Below are positions 1 to 7,847 of a stretch of DNA of 64,000 nucleotides, piece by piece; within the stretch, counting starts at the first letter, position 1; every line of letters starts with the position of its first letter. Under the pieces are notes generated by a model. That model was not told where the DNA came from. It did no database searches and saw only the letters and a list, made by a program, of their open reading frames with translations. This DNA is from Chitinophagaceae bacterium (GTDB lineage: Bacteria > Bacteroidota > Bacteroidia > Chitinophagales > Chitinophagaceae): the NCBI GenBank assembly GCA_024508725.1, contig JANINS010000002.1, forward strand, positions 185,481-249,480. Direction: 5' to 3'. Made by a program: the position numbers and the translations under genes.

Positions 1-391
1 GATGCCGCATTGTTCTACTGGCGTAGATGTGATCGTTGGATTTCCAGGCGAAACAGAAGTTGAGTTTAAAGAGACCTTCAATTTTCTTCATGATCTTGAT
101 ATTTCTTACCTCCATGTATTCACTTATTCTGAGCGAGATAATACACATGCTTTAACCATCAAGCCTGTCGTTCCTGTAAATGTTCGTCATGAACGCAACA
201 AAGTTTTGCGAAACCTCAGTTATATGAAATCGCAGTATTTTATGGAGCAGCATAAAGGGCAAAATAGAAAAGTGTTGTTCGAGGGCAACAATAAGAATAT
301 GATGATGGAAGGCTACACCGACAACTACATTCGTATCGTAACTCCTTATAATCCAGCCTTCGTGAACAATATTGTCAGCTGGACTGTCTAG
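1..391 (+). CDS. mtaB: tRNA methylthiotransferase, MtaB-like (3' end only)
   Basis: This is the C-terminal part of a radical-SAM methylthiotransferase; the gene begins before the window. The visible frame opens with a Cys-containing stretch followed by GVDVIVGFPGE, the typical end of the radical-SAM barrel. It continues into a short RNA-binding tail with a conserved FEGNNKN-like stretch and ends in SWTV. In the family, MtaB adds a methylthio group to t6A37 of tRNAs reading ANN codons, using two 4Fe-4S clusters. The Met at base 2 is internal, not a start. MiaB and RimO are the alternatives, but the short degenerate tail fits MtaB best. The cluster-binding N-terminus cannot be checked here. Confidence 0.75.
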   Translation, partial: MPHCSTGVDVIVGFPGETEVEFKETFNFLHDLDISYLHVFTYSERDNTHALTIKPVVPVNVRHERNKVLRNLSYMKSQYFMEQHKGQNRKVLFEGNNKNMMMEGYTDNYIRIVTPYNPAFVNNIVSWTV

Positions 392-456
392 CGAATTCCC
401 CACTTATCCTTTCGGCACGGCATTGGTTTTATTGATGTTATAAGGGAGGATATGTT

Positions 457-747
457 ATGAAAAAGTTTCAGGTGGAGATATTGTTTCAGATAGATGATGA
501 GTTCATGAGCCTTGTGCCTTTGCATAGAAATTATATCAACTATCTTATCAACAACGATGTGATCGATATGTATGCAGTAAGTATGGAGAGCCAGCGAATC
601 TGGATCACAATTAATGCAGAAACGAAAACAGAAGCTGACCAATACTTGATGAAGTCGCCATTGTTTAAGTACTGGGATTATGAGATCGAAGAACTATTTG
701 TGTATGACGGACAGTTATTCAGGTTTCCTTGTTTTCAGTTGAACTAA
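457..747 (+). CDS. YciI/muconolactone isomerase-like small protein
   Basis: A 96-residue cytoplasmic protein with the pattern of a single ferredoxin-like alpha/beta half-barrel. The N-terminal strand is KKFQVEILFQI, the middle helix carries LVPLHRNYINYLI, and the last strand holds the PLFKYWDYEIEEL segment. Proteins of this kind are annotated as muconolactone delta-isomerase-like or YciI-like and form dimers; the substrate is unknown. A good ribosome site (GGGAGGA) lies upstream of the ATG. It follows the methylthiotransferase by 65 nt on the same strand and ends before a strong hairpin at 796-837. No catalytic residues can be assigned by eye. Confidence 0.6.
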   Translation: MKKFQVEILFQIDDEFMSLVPLHRNYINYLINNDVIDMYAVSMESQRIWITINAETKTEADQYLMKSPLFKYWDYEIEELFVYDGQLFRFPCFQLN

Positions 748-795
748 GAGATAGTGTTTTATGATAAGTATTGATCTAAATATTCTACGAATGAA

Positions 796-837
796 AAAGG
801 TGTCATAGATCACTTGGGTTAGTGAGTTGACACCTTT
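796..837. terminator. bidirectional hairpin between convergent genes
   Basis: A perfect 10-bp stem (AAAGGTGTCA at 796-805 with TGACACCTTT at 828-837) encloses a second 5-bp hairpin (810-814 with 821-825). It sits between the plus-strand YciI-like gene and the minus-strand mrp gene and can end transcription from both sides. Confidence 0.7.
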
Positions 838-850
838 CTCTTCGCTTTCT

Positions 851-892
851 TAGTTTCTTATTTCTTATTCTACGTTCCTTATTTCTTATTTT
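851..892. repeat. 7-nt periodic array next to the mrp stop codon
   Basis: Six consecutive heptamers resembling TTATTTC run without indels and stop exactly at the mrp stop codon (893). This is a one-handed member of the heptamer array family seen in many spacers of this window. Confidence 0.6.
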
Positions 893-1990
893 TTACACAG
901 CTACTTCTACCACTTGCGTCTTAGGCAGGTTTGCATTTCTGATAGAAATATTCCGAACACTTACACTCGCAAATTCTCTGAATGCTTTCTTGGTGATATC
1001 ATCATTACCCACCATTGCCGGCACACCTTTGTCACCACCTTCACGAATAGATTGTACTATGGGTATCTGACCTAAAAATGCCAGATCGTATTCATCAGCC
1101 AAACGTTTTCCGCCTTCTTTTCCAAAAATGTAATATTTGTTGTGTGGAAGCTCTTCAGGCGTGAAGTAGGCCATATTTTCAACAATACCAATGATCGGAA
1201 CTTTGATCTGTGTTTGACCAAACATCGCAATGGCTTTTTTTGCATCAGCTAAAGCAACATCTTGTGGCGTAGTAACTACAATCACTCCTGTAACAGGAAC
1301 TGTTTGTAATAATGTTAAATGGATATCACCGGTTCCTGGTGGCATATCGATCACCAGGTAATCCAGCTCACCCCAATCAACTTCAGTTACAAATTGACGA
1401 ATTGCAGAACTTGCCATCGGTCCTCGCCACACCACTGCATTCTTTTCGTCAACCAGGTAACCGATACTCAGGGTTTTGATACCATATTGTTCAATCGGAA
1501 CGATCATCCCTTTACCATTGATGTCTTTCATCAACGGTCGTTCGCCACGTAAGTTGAACATGATGGGAACACTTGGTCCGTAAATATCAGCATCCATCAA
1601 ACCAACACTGGCACCGCCTTCTCTTAAGGCCAAAGCAAGGTTGGCAGCAACCGTACTTTTTCCAACGCCACCCTTTCCACTCACTACGGCAATAATATTC
1701 TTAACACCTTTCAATACCTGGTTCTGATCTACACGATTAGAAGTTGTGTTAGCAGTGAAGTTCACATGCACTTTAGCCTCTTTATTCACCAATAATTTGA
1801 TGGCATTTTCAGAAGCCGTTGCCATCATGTCTTTCATAGGGCATGCAGGTGTAGTAAGTACGATCGTGAAGAACACATCATTTCCACTGATCTTAATGTC
1901 TTTTACCATATTCAACGTCACCAGGTCTTTACCAAGATCAGGTTCCTGCACATTGCTTAACGCCTTCAAAATATCCTGTTCTGTCATCAC
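893..1990 (-). CDS. mrp: Mrp/ApbC-type iron-sulfur carrier ATPase
   Basis: A 365-residue protein with an N-terminal MIP18/DUF59 domain (about residues 5-75, Cys50 in TTPACPMKD) followed by a Mrp/NBP35 P-loop domain. The deviant Walker A motif GKGGVGKST is at residues 105-113 and the DADIYGPS signature follows. Family members bind and hand over Fe-S clusters in the cytoplasm. The CxxC motif that many bacterial Mrp proteins carry near ENMAYF is missing; the region reads FTPEELPHNKYY instead. From memory this is a common Bacteroidota form, but it was not checked. The next Met is only one codon in, so the start is secure within one residue. A TAACTTTG box lies about 30 nt upstream. Confidence 0.9.
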   Translation of the reverse strand: MMTEQDILKALSNVQEPDLGKDLVTLNMVKDIKISGNDVFFTIVLTTPACPMKDMMATASENAIKLLVNKEAKVHVNFTANTTSNRVDQNQVLKGVKNIIAVVSGKGGVGKSTVAANLALALREGGASVGLMDADIYGPSVPIMFNLRGERPLMKDINGKGMIVPIEQYGIKTLSIGYLVDEKNAVVWRGPMASSAIRQFVTEVDWGELDYLVIDMPPGTGDIHLTLLQTVPVTGVIVVTTPQDVALADAKKAIAMFGQTQIKVPIIGIVENMAYFTPEELPHNKYYIFGKEGGKRLADEYDLAFLGQIPIVQSIREGGDKGVPAMVGNDDITKKAFREFASVSVRNISIRNANLPKTQVVEVAV

Positions 1991-2021
1991 GCAAGTTTTT
2001 GTTAAAGTAACTTTTGGCTGC

Positions 2022-2029
2022 CAAAGTTA
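2022..2029 (-). promoter_or_regulatory. -7 box (TAACTTTG) upstream of mrp
   Basis: TAACTTTG on the minus strand matches the Bacteroidota -7 consensus TAnnTTTG, 32 nt before the mrp start. No convincing -33 TTTG was found at the right spacing. Confidence 0.4.
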
Positions 2030-2128
2030 AATGCTGCATCCCGTACTTTGTTTCGAAACACGAAAGCTTAATTTTTTGAATATGTTGATTGGCTTACAAG
2101 CGGTTTCAGTAAATTGAGCAACATCTAC

Positions 2129-2794
2129 ATGAATAGAATTCTACGATACACCTTCTTACTGCTGTGTTGTTTCTTCGCAAGTGGAATTTTTGCCCAGAAC
2201 AATACAAATACTCCTACTGCCTCAAATAGCCAGGATAGTGTTATACAGTTGTACGGTGTAGTGATGAGTGCTGATAGTTTAAGAGCATTGCCCGGAGCTT
2301 CTATCACTATTGTAGGAAAGGGCAGAGGTACACTCACCAACGAATATGGTGTTTTTTCGATCGTAGTAATGAAGGGTGACGAGATCCAATTCTCATATAT
2401 CGGTTTTAAAGACAAACTGGCGATTATTCCATCCAATCTCACCGAGAATCAATACAGCGTTGTACAATTAATGGTGAACGATACAGCTTATCTTCCGGCA
2501 ACGATCATCAAAGCAAGACCATCAAGAGAACAATTTGAAAGAGATTTTGTAAATACGCCTGTTCCCAACGATAAGTATGAAATAGCCCGTCAAAATACCG
2601 AAATGGCTAAGCTGAGGGTGATGATGAGTTCGTTGCCTAAAGACGGACAGGAAGCGGTTAGTCAGCAATTCCGCACACAGGCTCAGAAAGCATATTATGC
2701 CGGGCAAACACCACCAATGCAGGTATTAAATCCTGCAGCATGGGCTGAGTTTATCAAAGCCTGGAAGCGGGGCGATTTCAAGAAGAAAAAATAA
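2129..2794 (+). CDS. secreted protein with carboxypeptidase-like regulatory domain
   Basis: A protein of about 221 residues with a signal peptide (LRYTFLLLCCFF, cleavage likely after FAQ). One CarbopepD-reg beta-sandwich follows: it starts at IQLYGVVMSAD and contains the GRGTLTNEYGVFSI and IQFSYIGFKD signatures. The C-terminal 80 residues are helical and charged and end in a lysine cluster. Such domains also form the N-terminus of TonB-dependent receptors, but no barrel follows here, so this is a stand-alone periplasmic or surface protein of unknown role. The ATG at 2129 was chosen; a TTG at 2114 is in frame but would put polar residues before the signal peptide. Confidence 0.65.
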   Translation: MNRILRYTFLLLCCFFASGIFAQNNTNTPTASNSQDSVIQLYGVVMSADSLRALPGASITIVGKGRGTLTNEYGVFSIVVMKGDEIQFSYIGFKDKLAIIPSNLTENQYSVVQLMVNDTAYLPATIIKARPSREQFERDFVNTPVPNDKYEIARQNTEMAKLRVMMSSLPKDGQEAVSQQFRTQAQKAYYAGQTPPMQVLNPAAWAEFIKAWKRGDFKKKK

Positions 2795-2827
2795 TGTTTC
2801 GAGGCACGTAACTCCGATGTGGCTTCG

Positions 2828-2846
2828 TTGTGTCACTCACTTGTAC
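2828..2846 (-). repeat. 19-nt dispersed element, variant core
   Basis: On the minus strand this reads GTACAAGTGAGTGACACAA, a 15/19 match to the main core GTACAAGAGTGCGACGCAA. It lies in the short gap between convergent genes. Identical variant cores occur at 14299 and 46291. Confidence 0.7.
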
Positions 2847-2863
2847 TTCCTGTTCTCTACTGA

Positions 2864-3652
2864 TCATTTAAAGATATCATTCAAAACTCCGGCAAGCCTT
2901 ACTCCACCTTTCAGCAACTGCTGATTTACGGTTGATATCCATTCATAGTTGTAACGATAACTCTGTCTTGAATCGGCAGGTGTTTTCTGGTAGATCGTCC
3001 TGCTGATCTGGTACGATTCCCAAACCCATTCGCTCACCGGTTGTTTCTGCCATTTTGTTTTATCTGCAATTGAAGGATGATTGATCCATGATGCATATTC
3101 AGTGTAACTGAGTTGCTGCATATCTATCAACTTCGTATCCCAAATAGTATGGAGGTTCGATGATTCATTAAACCATCCAACTTTCACACTGTTGCCACCT
3201 CTGTCTGTAGCTCGAGCCGTATGCATCGGCTGGTGAATATCACCAATAAAATGTATCAGCAACTTCAGGTAAAAAGCCTGCTTATCTTTCGGTAACTTTT
3301 TATTCTTTAACTCTTTTATCAGCCACATGGTTTTATTGTACACATTTACTGCTGTATCGTTCGAAAGAAAATGCTGAACATCAGCACGAGTTAAACTATC
3401 AGGTAAGTTCACATAATGCCAAGGATCAAGATCCTTCAGTGTTGTATCACTTTTTATAAAATCAGCCCAATTGGCTACCATCGCTACAGACTCGTTTCCA
3501 AGAATGGCTTTAATGGCTTTTTTTGCCTGTGACGTCAAATGTGCATCTGCAACTTCTCCAACCACTCTATGTCCGGTAGTGCCCCAGGCATGAGATGTAA
3601 AAGGAAGTACGATCAATACAAATAAGAAAGGAAACAGCTTCATTAATTTCAT
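2864..3652 (-). CDS. S1/P1 family zinc nuclease
   Basis: About 262 residues, secreted. The signal peptide is followed by WGTTGHRVVGEVA, so the mature protein would start with the Trp that coordinates zinc in this family. The other zinc ligands are all visible: His in GHR, Asp in NWADFIKSD, His in DPWHYVN, His and Asp in LIHFIGDIHQPMH, and His and Asp in NLHTIWDTK. Family members cut single-stranded DNA and RNA and remove 3' phosphates, normally outside the cytoplasm. The ATG at 3652 fits best, because the TTG at 3673 falls inside a promoter-like TACATTTG box. The gene is divergent from the M20 hydrolase. Confidence 0.88.
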   Translation of the reverse strand: MKLMKLFPFLFVLIVLPFTSHAWGTTGHRVVGEVADAHLTSQAKKAIKAILGNESVAMVANWADFIKSDTTLKDLDPWHYVNLPDSLTRADVQHFLSNDTAVNVYNKTMWLIKELKNKKLPKDKQAFYLKLLIHFIGDIHQPMHTARATDRGGNSVKVGWFNESSNLHTIWDTKLIDMQQLSYTEYASWINHPSIADKTKWQKQPVSEWVWESYQISRTIYQKTPADSRQSYRYNYEWISTVNQQLLKGGVRLAGVLNDIFK

Positions 3653-3670
3653 CGCTAAAAAATAAGGAGC

Positions 3671-3678
3671 CAAATGTA
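3671..3678 (-). promoter_or_regulatory. -7 box (TACATTTG) for the S1/P1 nuclease gene
   Basis: TACATTTG on the minus strand matches TAnnTTTG and lies 19 nt before the chosen ATG, which would leave a leader of roughly 13 nt. It overlaps the alternative TTG start and argues against it. Confidence 0.45.
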
Positions 3679-3753
3679 TTGAATAACACGACTGGCAGCT
3701 TCATATTGCAGTTGAATTCTTTGCTATCTTTCAAGTCAAAACCTCCGCTTTAC

Positions 3754-5037
3754 ATGAGAAGATTATTATTCCCCTTATTGATATTGCCTGCAACTGTTTC
3801 TGCACAACAGGCAGGCTTAGAAGCTAAAGTAAAAGATGTAGCAGCGAAAGTTGTGGAATGGCGTAGAGACTTTCACCAGAACCCTGAGCTTTCAAACAGG
3901 GAGTTCAGAACATCAAAGAAAGTTGCGGATCATTTAAAAAGTTTAGGCATCGAAATAAAAGAAGGTGTGGCAAAAACAGGTGTTGTAGGTATTTTAAAAG
4001 GAGCGAAGCCAGGTCCTGTTATTGCACTTCGTGCAGATATGGATGCACTGCCAGTAGTTGAAAGGAACGATCTTTCTTATGCTTCTAAAGTTACCGCAGA
4101 TTATAACGGACAAAAAGTAGGTGTGATGCATGCCTGTGGACATGATGCACATACTGCCATGTTGATGGGTGCTGCAGAAGTATTGTCGAAGATGAAAGCT
4201 GATATTGCAGGAACAGTTGTTTTTCTTTTTCAACCGGCAGAGGAAGGAGCTCCTGAAGGTGAAGAAGGTGGTGCTGCATTAATGGTGAAAGAAGGCGTAT
4301 TAAATGCACCGAAAGTAGATGTGGTATTTGGAATGCATATCAATTCAGCGACACCAGTTGGAACGATCAGATATAAGCCAGGAGCTTTCATGGCTTCTGC
4401 TGATCTGTTCAAAATAAAAGTGAAAGGCAAAGGTTCACATGGTTCTCAACCCTGGCTTGGTGTAGATCCTATTTATGTTTCGTCACAGATCATCCAGGCT
4501 TTTCAGGGAATTGTTAGTCGTGAAAGCGATCTTACCAAAGCACCCGTTGTTGTTTCTGTGGGAGCCATACATAGTGGTGTTCGGTTCAACATCATTCCCG
4601 AAGAGGCAGAAATGCTGGGAACGATCAGGAATCTTGACTCTTCTATAAGAAAAAAAGTATTGGAACAGGTAAAAAACATCGCTACAACAATTGCTGAGAT
4701 GAATGGTGCTACTGCTGAAGTTTCAATAGAGAATAAAACGCTTGTTACGTATAACGATCCAACACTTGTTCAACAAATGCTTCCATCTTTGGAAAAGGCT
4801 GCAGGTGCAGGAAATGTTCAGACCATGAACTGGCAAACCGGGGCAGAAGATTTTTCCTTCTTCCAGGAAAAAGTGCCTGGCTTCTTTGTTTACTTAGGAG
4901 GAATGCCAATTGGAATGGATGAGAAGAAAGCTCCACCACACCACACGCCTGATTTTAAAATTGATGACAGCAGGCTGGATGTTGGTGTAAAAGCATATTG
5001 CCAGTTTGTATTCGATTATCCTAAAACAAAAAAGTAA
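3754..5037 (+). CDS. M20 family amidohydrolase, secreted
   Basis: A 427-residue metallohydrolase of the M20D group (N-acyl amino acid or IAA-amino acid hydrolase type). A signal peptide (RRLLFPLLILPATVSAQQ) precedes the catalytic domain. Metal-site motifs are ALRADMDALPV, MHACGHDAHTAML, FQPAEEG with the catalytic Glu pair, VFGMHINS, and the final HHTPDF. A dimerisation insert follows FKIKVKGKGSHGSQPW. The family splits an amide bond to release an amino acid; the natural substrate here is unknown, but the signal peptide points to periplasmic peptide or amide salvage. The ATG at 3754 begins the signal peptide; an in-frame TTG at 3679 is unlikely. Confidence 0.85.
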   Translation: MRRLLFPLLILPATVSAQQAGLEAKVKDVAAKVVEWRRDFHQNPELSNREFRTSKKVADHLKSLGIEIKEGVAKTGVVGILKGAKPGPVIALRADMDALPVVERNDLSYASKVTADYNGQKVGVMHACGHDAHTAMLMGAAEVLSKMKADIAGTVVFLFQPAEEGAPEGEEGGAALMVKEGVLNAPKVDVVFGMHINSATPVGTIRYKPGAFMASADLFKIKVKGKGSHGSQPWLGVDPIYVSSQIIQAFQGIVSRESDLTKAPVVVSVGAIHSGVRFNIIPEEAEMLGTIRNLDSSIRKKVLEQVKNIATTIAEMNGATAEVSIENKTLVTYNDPTLVQQMLPSLEKAAGAGNVQTMNWQTGAEDFSFFQEKVPGFFVYLGGMPIGMDEKKAPPHHTPDFKIDDSRLDVGVKAYCQFVFDYPKTKK

Positions 5038-5039
5038 TA

Positions 5040-5972
5040 CTACTGCATCAGTGATGGCCGTTCTGTGATCTCGTGGTATTTGATCACGTCTTTAGCATAA
5101 TAATGCACCACCATGCTTTTTCTCGTACTTCCTTTCTGTATGATAGGAGCACCACCATGCACCAGGTTGGCATGCCAGATCAGCACGTCTCCTTTTTTTG
5201 CATGAAACTCCTGGGGTGTAAATCCATTCTGCTTTACAAGATCCTCTAATACATCTTCGTAATCAGTATAGTTTTTCTTGCCTAGCTTGAGCAAGGTTTC
5301 ACCTTTATTAAAATCCTGGTTAAGTAAATAAGGAAGCTTATGACTACCGGGATAATAAAATAACGGTCCGTTCTCGTGTGTAACATCTTCTAAAGCGATC
5401 CAGGCAGCAATAAGATAACCTAGTGGATAAGTTGTCATATGAATACTGTCTGAATGAGCTCTTTGCTGTGAGCCTTCAATAAAGTTGATGGTTTGAAAAG
5501 CGACAACTTCTTTATCCAGTAAGAAAGCAAGTATTTTTTTTAGTTGATCATTATTTGCTACAGATCGAATGAGTTCAGATCTTTTATTGGCAAACATCAG
5601 TTTGTTGCCATTTACAAATTGTAGCTGTTTGCTTTGAAGCATCTGGTCAATTTGTGAATTGACTGCGTCACAGGCCTCATGAGAGAAAAAGTTCTCCAGT
5701 ATCATATATCCTTTTGTACTCCATTCGCTGATCTTCTGTTGTACAGCAGGTGCGAAAGAATTGAAGCCTGGTTTGTTTCGAACCAATACTTCTGAATTCC
5801 CTTTGTCCAGCCAGGCCTGTGATTCTTTATCCGGAAAATCTTTGCTTGATATAGAAGCAAATAATGGCTTGTGAACATTGTATCGTTTGTATGCTTCACG
5901 ATTGTGCTTCAGTTCACGATAATGAAGAATATTGTATAACCAATGCAGAGGCTTAAATTGCTTGAATGACAT
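5040..5972 (-). CDS. phytanoyl-CoA dioxygenase (PhyH) family protein
   Basis: About 310 residues. The Fe(II)/2-oxoglutarate facial triad is visible as His and Asp in RAHSDSIHM and the distal His in NLVHGGAP. The 2-oxoglutarate-binding Arg is probably in GSTRKSM. The ALEDVTHENGPLFYYPGSH segment is the PhyH core signature. The reaction is presumably a hydroxylation, but the substrate cannot be told from sequence. There is no signal peptide. The Met that begins MSFKQFKPLHW was preferred over an upstream TTG (6026). It converges with the M20 gene, 2 nt apart, with no terminator between them. Confidence 0.8.
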   Translation of the reverse strand: MSFKQFKPLHWLYNILHYRELKHNREAYKRYNVHKPLFASISSKDFPDKESQAWLDKGNSEVLVRNKPGFNSFAPAVQQKISEWSTKGYMILENFFSHEACDAVNSQIDQMLQSKQLQFVNGNKLMFANKRSELIRSVANNDQLKKILAFLLDKEVVAFQTINFIEGSQQRAHSDSIHMTTYPLGYLIAAWIALEDVTHENGPLFYYPGSHKLPYLLNQDFNKGETLLKLGKKNYTDYEDVLEDLVKQNGFTPQEFHAKKGDVLIWHANLVHGGAPIIQKGSTRKSMVVHYYAKDVIKYHEITERPSLMQ

Positions 5973-6417
5973 GCAGTAAATATCGGAAAATGATGAGAAA
6001 GAAGAAAGATGGCTTTTATTGATCAATAGTGGAAATAAACCTGAGTGCTACGCACGGGGCAAACTTCTTTTTTAAGGTTCATATGTTTGGATATCTGAAT
6101 GAAGGGTTTTCCCTAGATACTACTGAAGCGGTACGAGCTCTTGCCGTTATGAGCTAATCTATCATTTTCTGTCTTCGGAACTGAGGCTGAAAATAATTTA
6201 GTGGCAAGCTCTTCTGTTAAAACCTGCAACAGTTAAGGATTTTATTCGTCGGGCTATTAAATCTTAATTTTTTTCAGCACAGAATGATCTTCACAAAATT
6301 TTTGGAACGCACTTTGGTTTTATATCAGTAGAAAGAAAAATCCCTGCTTTTTTACGGAAGAAAGGCACTTGCAAGAACCATCAGAATCATTTAATGGATC
6401 ACAAAAACAGGGGACTT
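5973..6417. other. gene-free spacer of about 445 nt
   Basis: No open frame here looks like a gene, and no tandem repeat or copy of the dispersed element was seen. The only candidate signals are a sigma-54-like site at 6302-6317 and A/T-rich runs nearby. It separates two divergent genes, so it must hold promoters for both. Confidence 0.5.
6302..6317 (+). promoter_or_regulatory. possible sigma-54-like element
   Basis: TTGGAACGCACTTTGG resembles the sigma-54 consensus (GG, ten bases, GC) except that the second dinucleotide is GG. It lies about 100 nt before the small lipoprotein gene. The call is weak. Confidence 0.2.
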
Positions 6418-6672
6418 ATGAAAAAGTTATTCGTTATCGCAGCAATCGCAGCATCAGCAGCATTCACCGGATGTTACAGTACAAGAGAAGGTATCTACGC
6501 CAACATGGAAGATGCAGAGTTGGTAAGGATTGATACCGTAGAACGTTACCTGAATAAATACGAGCAATTGCTTACGTGGAAAACTTCTGACAACATGGAG
6601 TATGTAAGTTATGTGCCATTGAACAGGAGATATATTGTCGGAACCAGAACTTCGGTACTTATCAGGCATTAA
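6418..6672 (+). CDS. small lipoprotein
   Basis: An 84-residue protein with a lipoprotein signal peptide: KKLFVIAAIAASAA, then the lipobox FTGC. The mature part is about 65 residues and polar (YSTREGIY, then alternating strands ending VGTRTSVLIRH). It probably sits on the periplasmic face of a membrane. I do not recognise a family. The ATG at 6418 follows AGGGGA and starts directly at the signal peptide; an earlier ATG at 6394 adds eight polar residues. It is a single gene facing a minus-strand neighbour. Confidence 0.6.
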   Translation: MKKLFVIAAIAASAAFTGCYSTREGIYANMEDAELVRIDTVERYLNKYEQLLTWKTSDNMEYVSYVPLNRRYIVGTRTSVLIRH

Positions 6673-6705
6673 AAAATTGTCTGTAATAACTGGCAGCACT
6701 GTTTA

Positions 6706-7377
6706 CTAACTAACCATGTAATTTCTTTCGCCAAAGATGAGGCTACCAATGCGAACCATTGTGCTGCCTTCTTCAACAGCGATCTTGTAATCACCGCTCA
6801 TACCCATAGAAAGTGTGTCGAATGAATGGCATTGCGGCAGTGCTTTCAGCTTGTCGTAAAGCTGTTTGAGGTATTTGTATTCAGATCGTACCTGTTCTGT
6901 ATTATCAGTAAAAGTTGCCATGCCCATTAAACCTTTTATTCTTACATGCTTAAGGGAGGATGATGCATTGATGATCTCGTTTAGTTCGGTTTCATTCAAT
7001 CCAAACTTGGTTTCTTCCTGTGCAATATGCACCTGGAGCAAACAATCAACGATCCTGTTGATCTTTTGTGCCTGCTTATTCACTTCCTGTAATAGTTTAA
7101 GACTATCAATACTGTGAATAAGGTGCACAAATGGGATGATCTGTTTTACTTTATTACTTTGAAGATGACCGATGAAATGCCAATGGATATTATCGATGAT
7201 CTGCTGCTGTTTGTCAATCAACTCCTGCACATAGTTCTCACCAAAATCCAGGTGATCCAAAGCAAGCAATGACTGGATATCTTCAACAGGTTTGGTTTTG
7301 CTTACTGCTATGAGTGTAACATTGTTTGGACTTAGTTCCTGGATAATCTCTTTGTATCTATCTGATCTTACTGCCAT
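6706..7377 (-). CDS. YggS/PROSC family PLP homeostasis protein
   Basis: A 223-residue fold-type III PLP-binding protein. The PLP lysine is in LIAVSKTKP near the N-terminus. The family motifs DFGENYVQEL, WHFIGHLQSNK, and SMGMSGDYKIAVEEGSTMVRIG with the C-terminal phosphate-binding loop are all present. Family members have no known catalytic reaction; they buffer pyridoxal 5'-phosphate and affect amino acid balance. Length and motifs are normal. A TACCTTTG box lies 20 nt before the ATG. Confidence 0.93.
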   Translation of the reverse strand: MAVRSDRYKEIIQELSPNNVTLIAVSKTKPVEDIQSLLALDHLDFGENYVQELIDKQQQIIDNIHWHFIGHLQSNKVKQIIPFVHLIHSIDSLKLLQEVNKQAQKINRIVDCLLQVHIAQEETKFGLNETELNEIINASSSLKHVRIKGLMGMATFTDNTEQVRSEYKYLKQLYDKLKALPQCHSFDTLSMGMSGDYKIAVEEGSTMVRIGSLIFGERNYMVS

Positions 7378-7396
7378 CTGCCCGAATTTTGTGCAG

Positions 7397-7404
7397 CAAA
7401 GGTA
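7397..7404 (-). promoter_or_regulatory. -7 box (TACCTTTG) upstream of the yggS-like gene
   Basis: TACCTTTG on the minus strand matches TAnnTTTG about 20 nt before the ATG at 7377. No clear -33 element was found. Confidence 0.4.
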
Positions 7405-7436
7405 ACAGGCAAATTTATTAGCCAGGCTTTCTGCTA

Positions 7437-7838
7437 CTAAGACTTAGCATAATAAGGAACCTCATCATTTGATACTGCATCTTTTTGTTGCCAATAAGCC
7501 AGCGTTACAATGTTTCCTTCTTTTGTTTTTAATGATCTGCCAAAAATAGCATTGGTAGCATTGAAACGAACATCCGTTACTCCCACCGTGAATGTAGTTG
7601 GAGCCGGTGGTGGAGTTGGAATTTCAGGTTGAGGAACAACTTCACCTTCTGCTACAGCAACAGGTTTTGGTGCAGGAGCAGCTTTGGGTGGTGGACTTGC
7701 CACAACTACCACATTATATTTGTTGAACGCTAGCAGATCTTTCAAAAAGTCTACCCGTTCCTGCGAAGCATTCTTTTCTACAATGGCACATTTAACACCA
7801 TCAAGGTCTTCAAATTCGTGGTTCTTATTAATTGCCAT
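7437..7838 (-). CDS. uncharacterised protein at the end of the nuo operon
   Basis: 133 residues, no signal peptide or membrane segment. There are two conserved-looking blocks: residues 1-46 (HEFEDLDGVKCAIVEK onward) and the C-terminal 55 (TFTVGVTDVRFNATNAIFGR onward). They are joined by a Pro/Ala/Val-rich linker with PPPKAAPAPKP-like and PEIPTPPPAP-like stretches. It starts 9 nt after the nuoN stop and is probably cotranscribed with complex I, but nothing in its sequence shows a role in it. I do not recognise the family. Confidence 0.6.
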   Translation of the reverse strand: MAINKNHEFEDLDGVKCAIVEKNASQERVDFLKDLLAFNKYNVVVVASPPPKAAPAPKPVAVAEGEVVPQPEIPTPPPAPTTFTVGVTDVRFNATNAIFGRSLKTKEGNIVTLAYWQQKDAVSNDEVPYYAKS

Positions 7839-7847
7839 AGTTATTTT

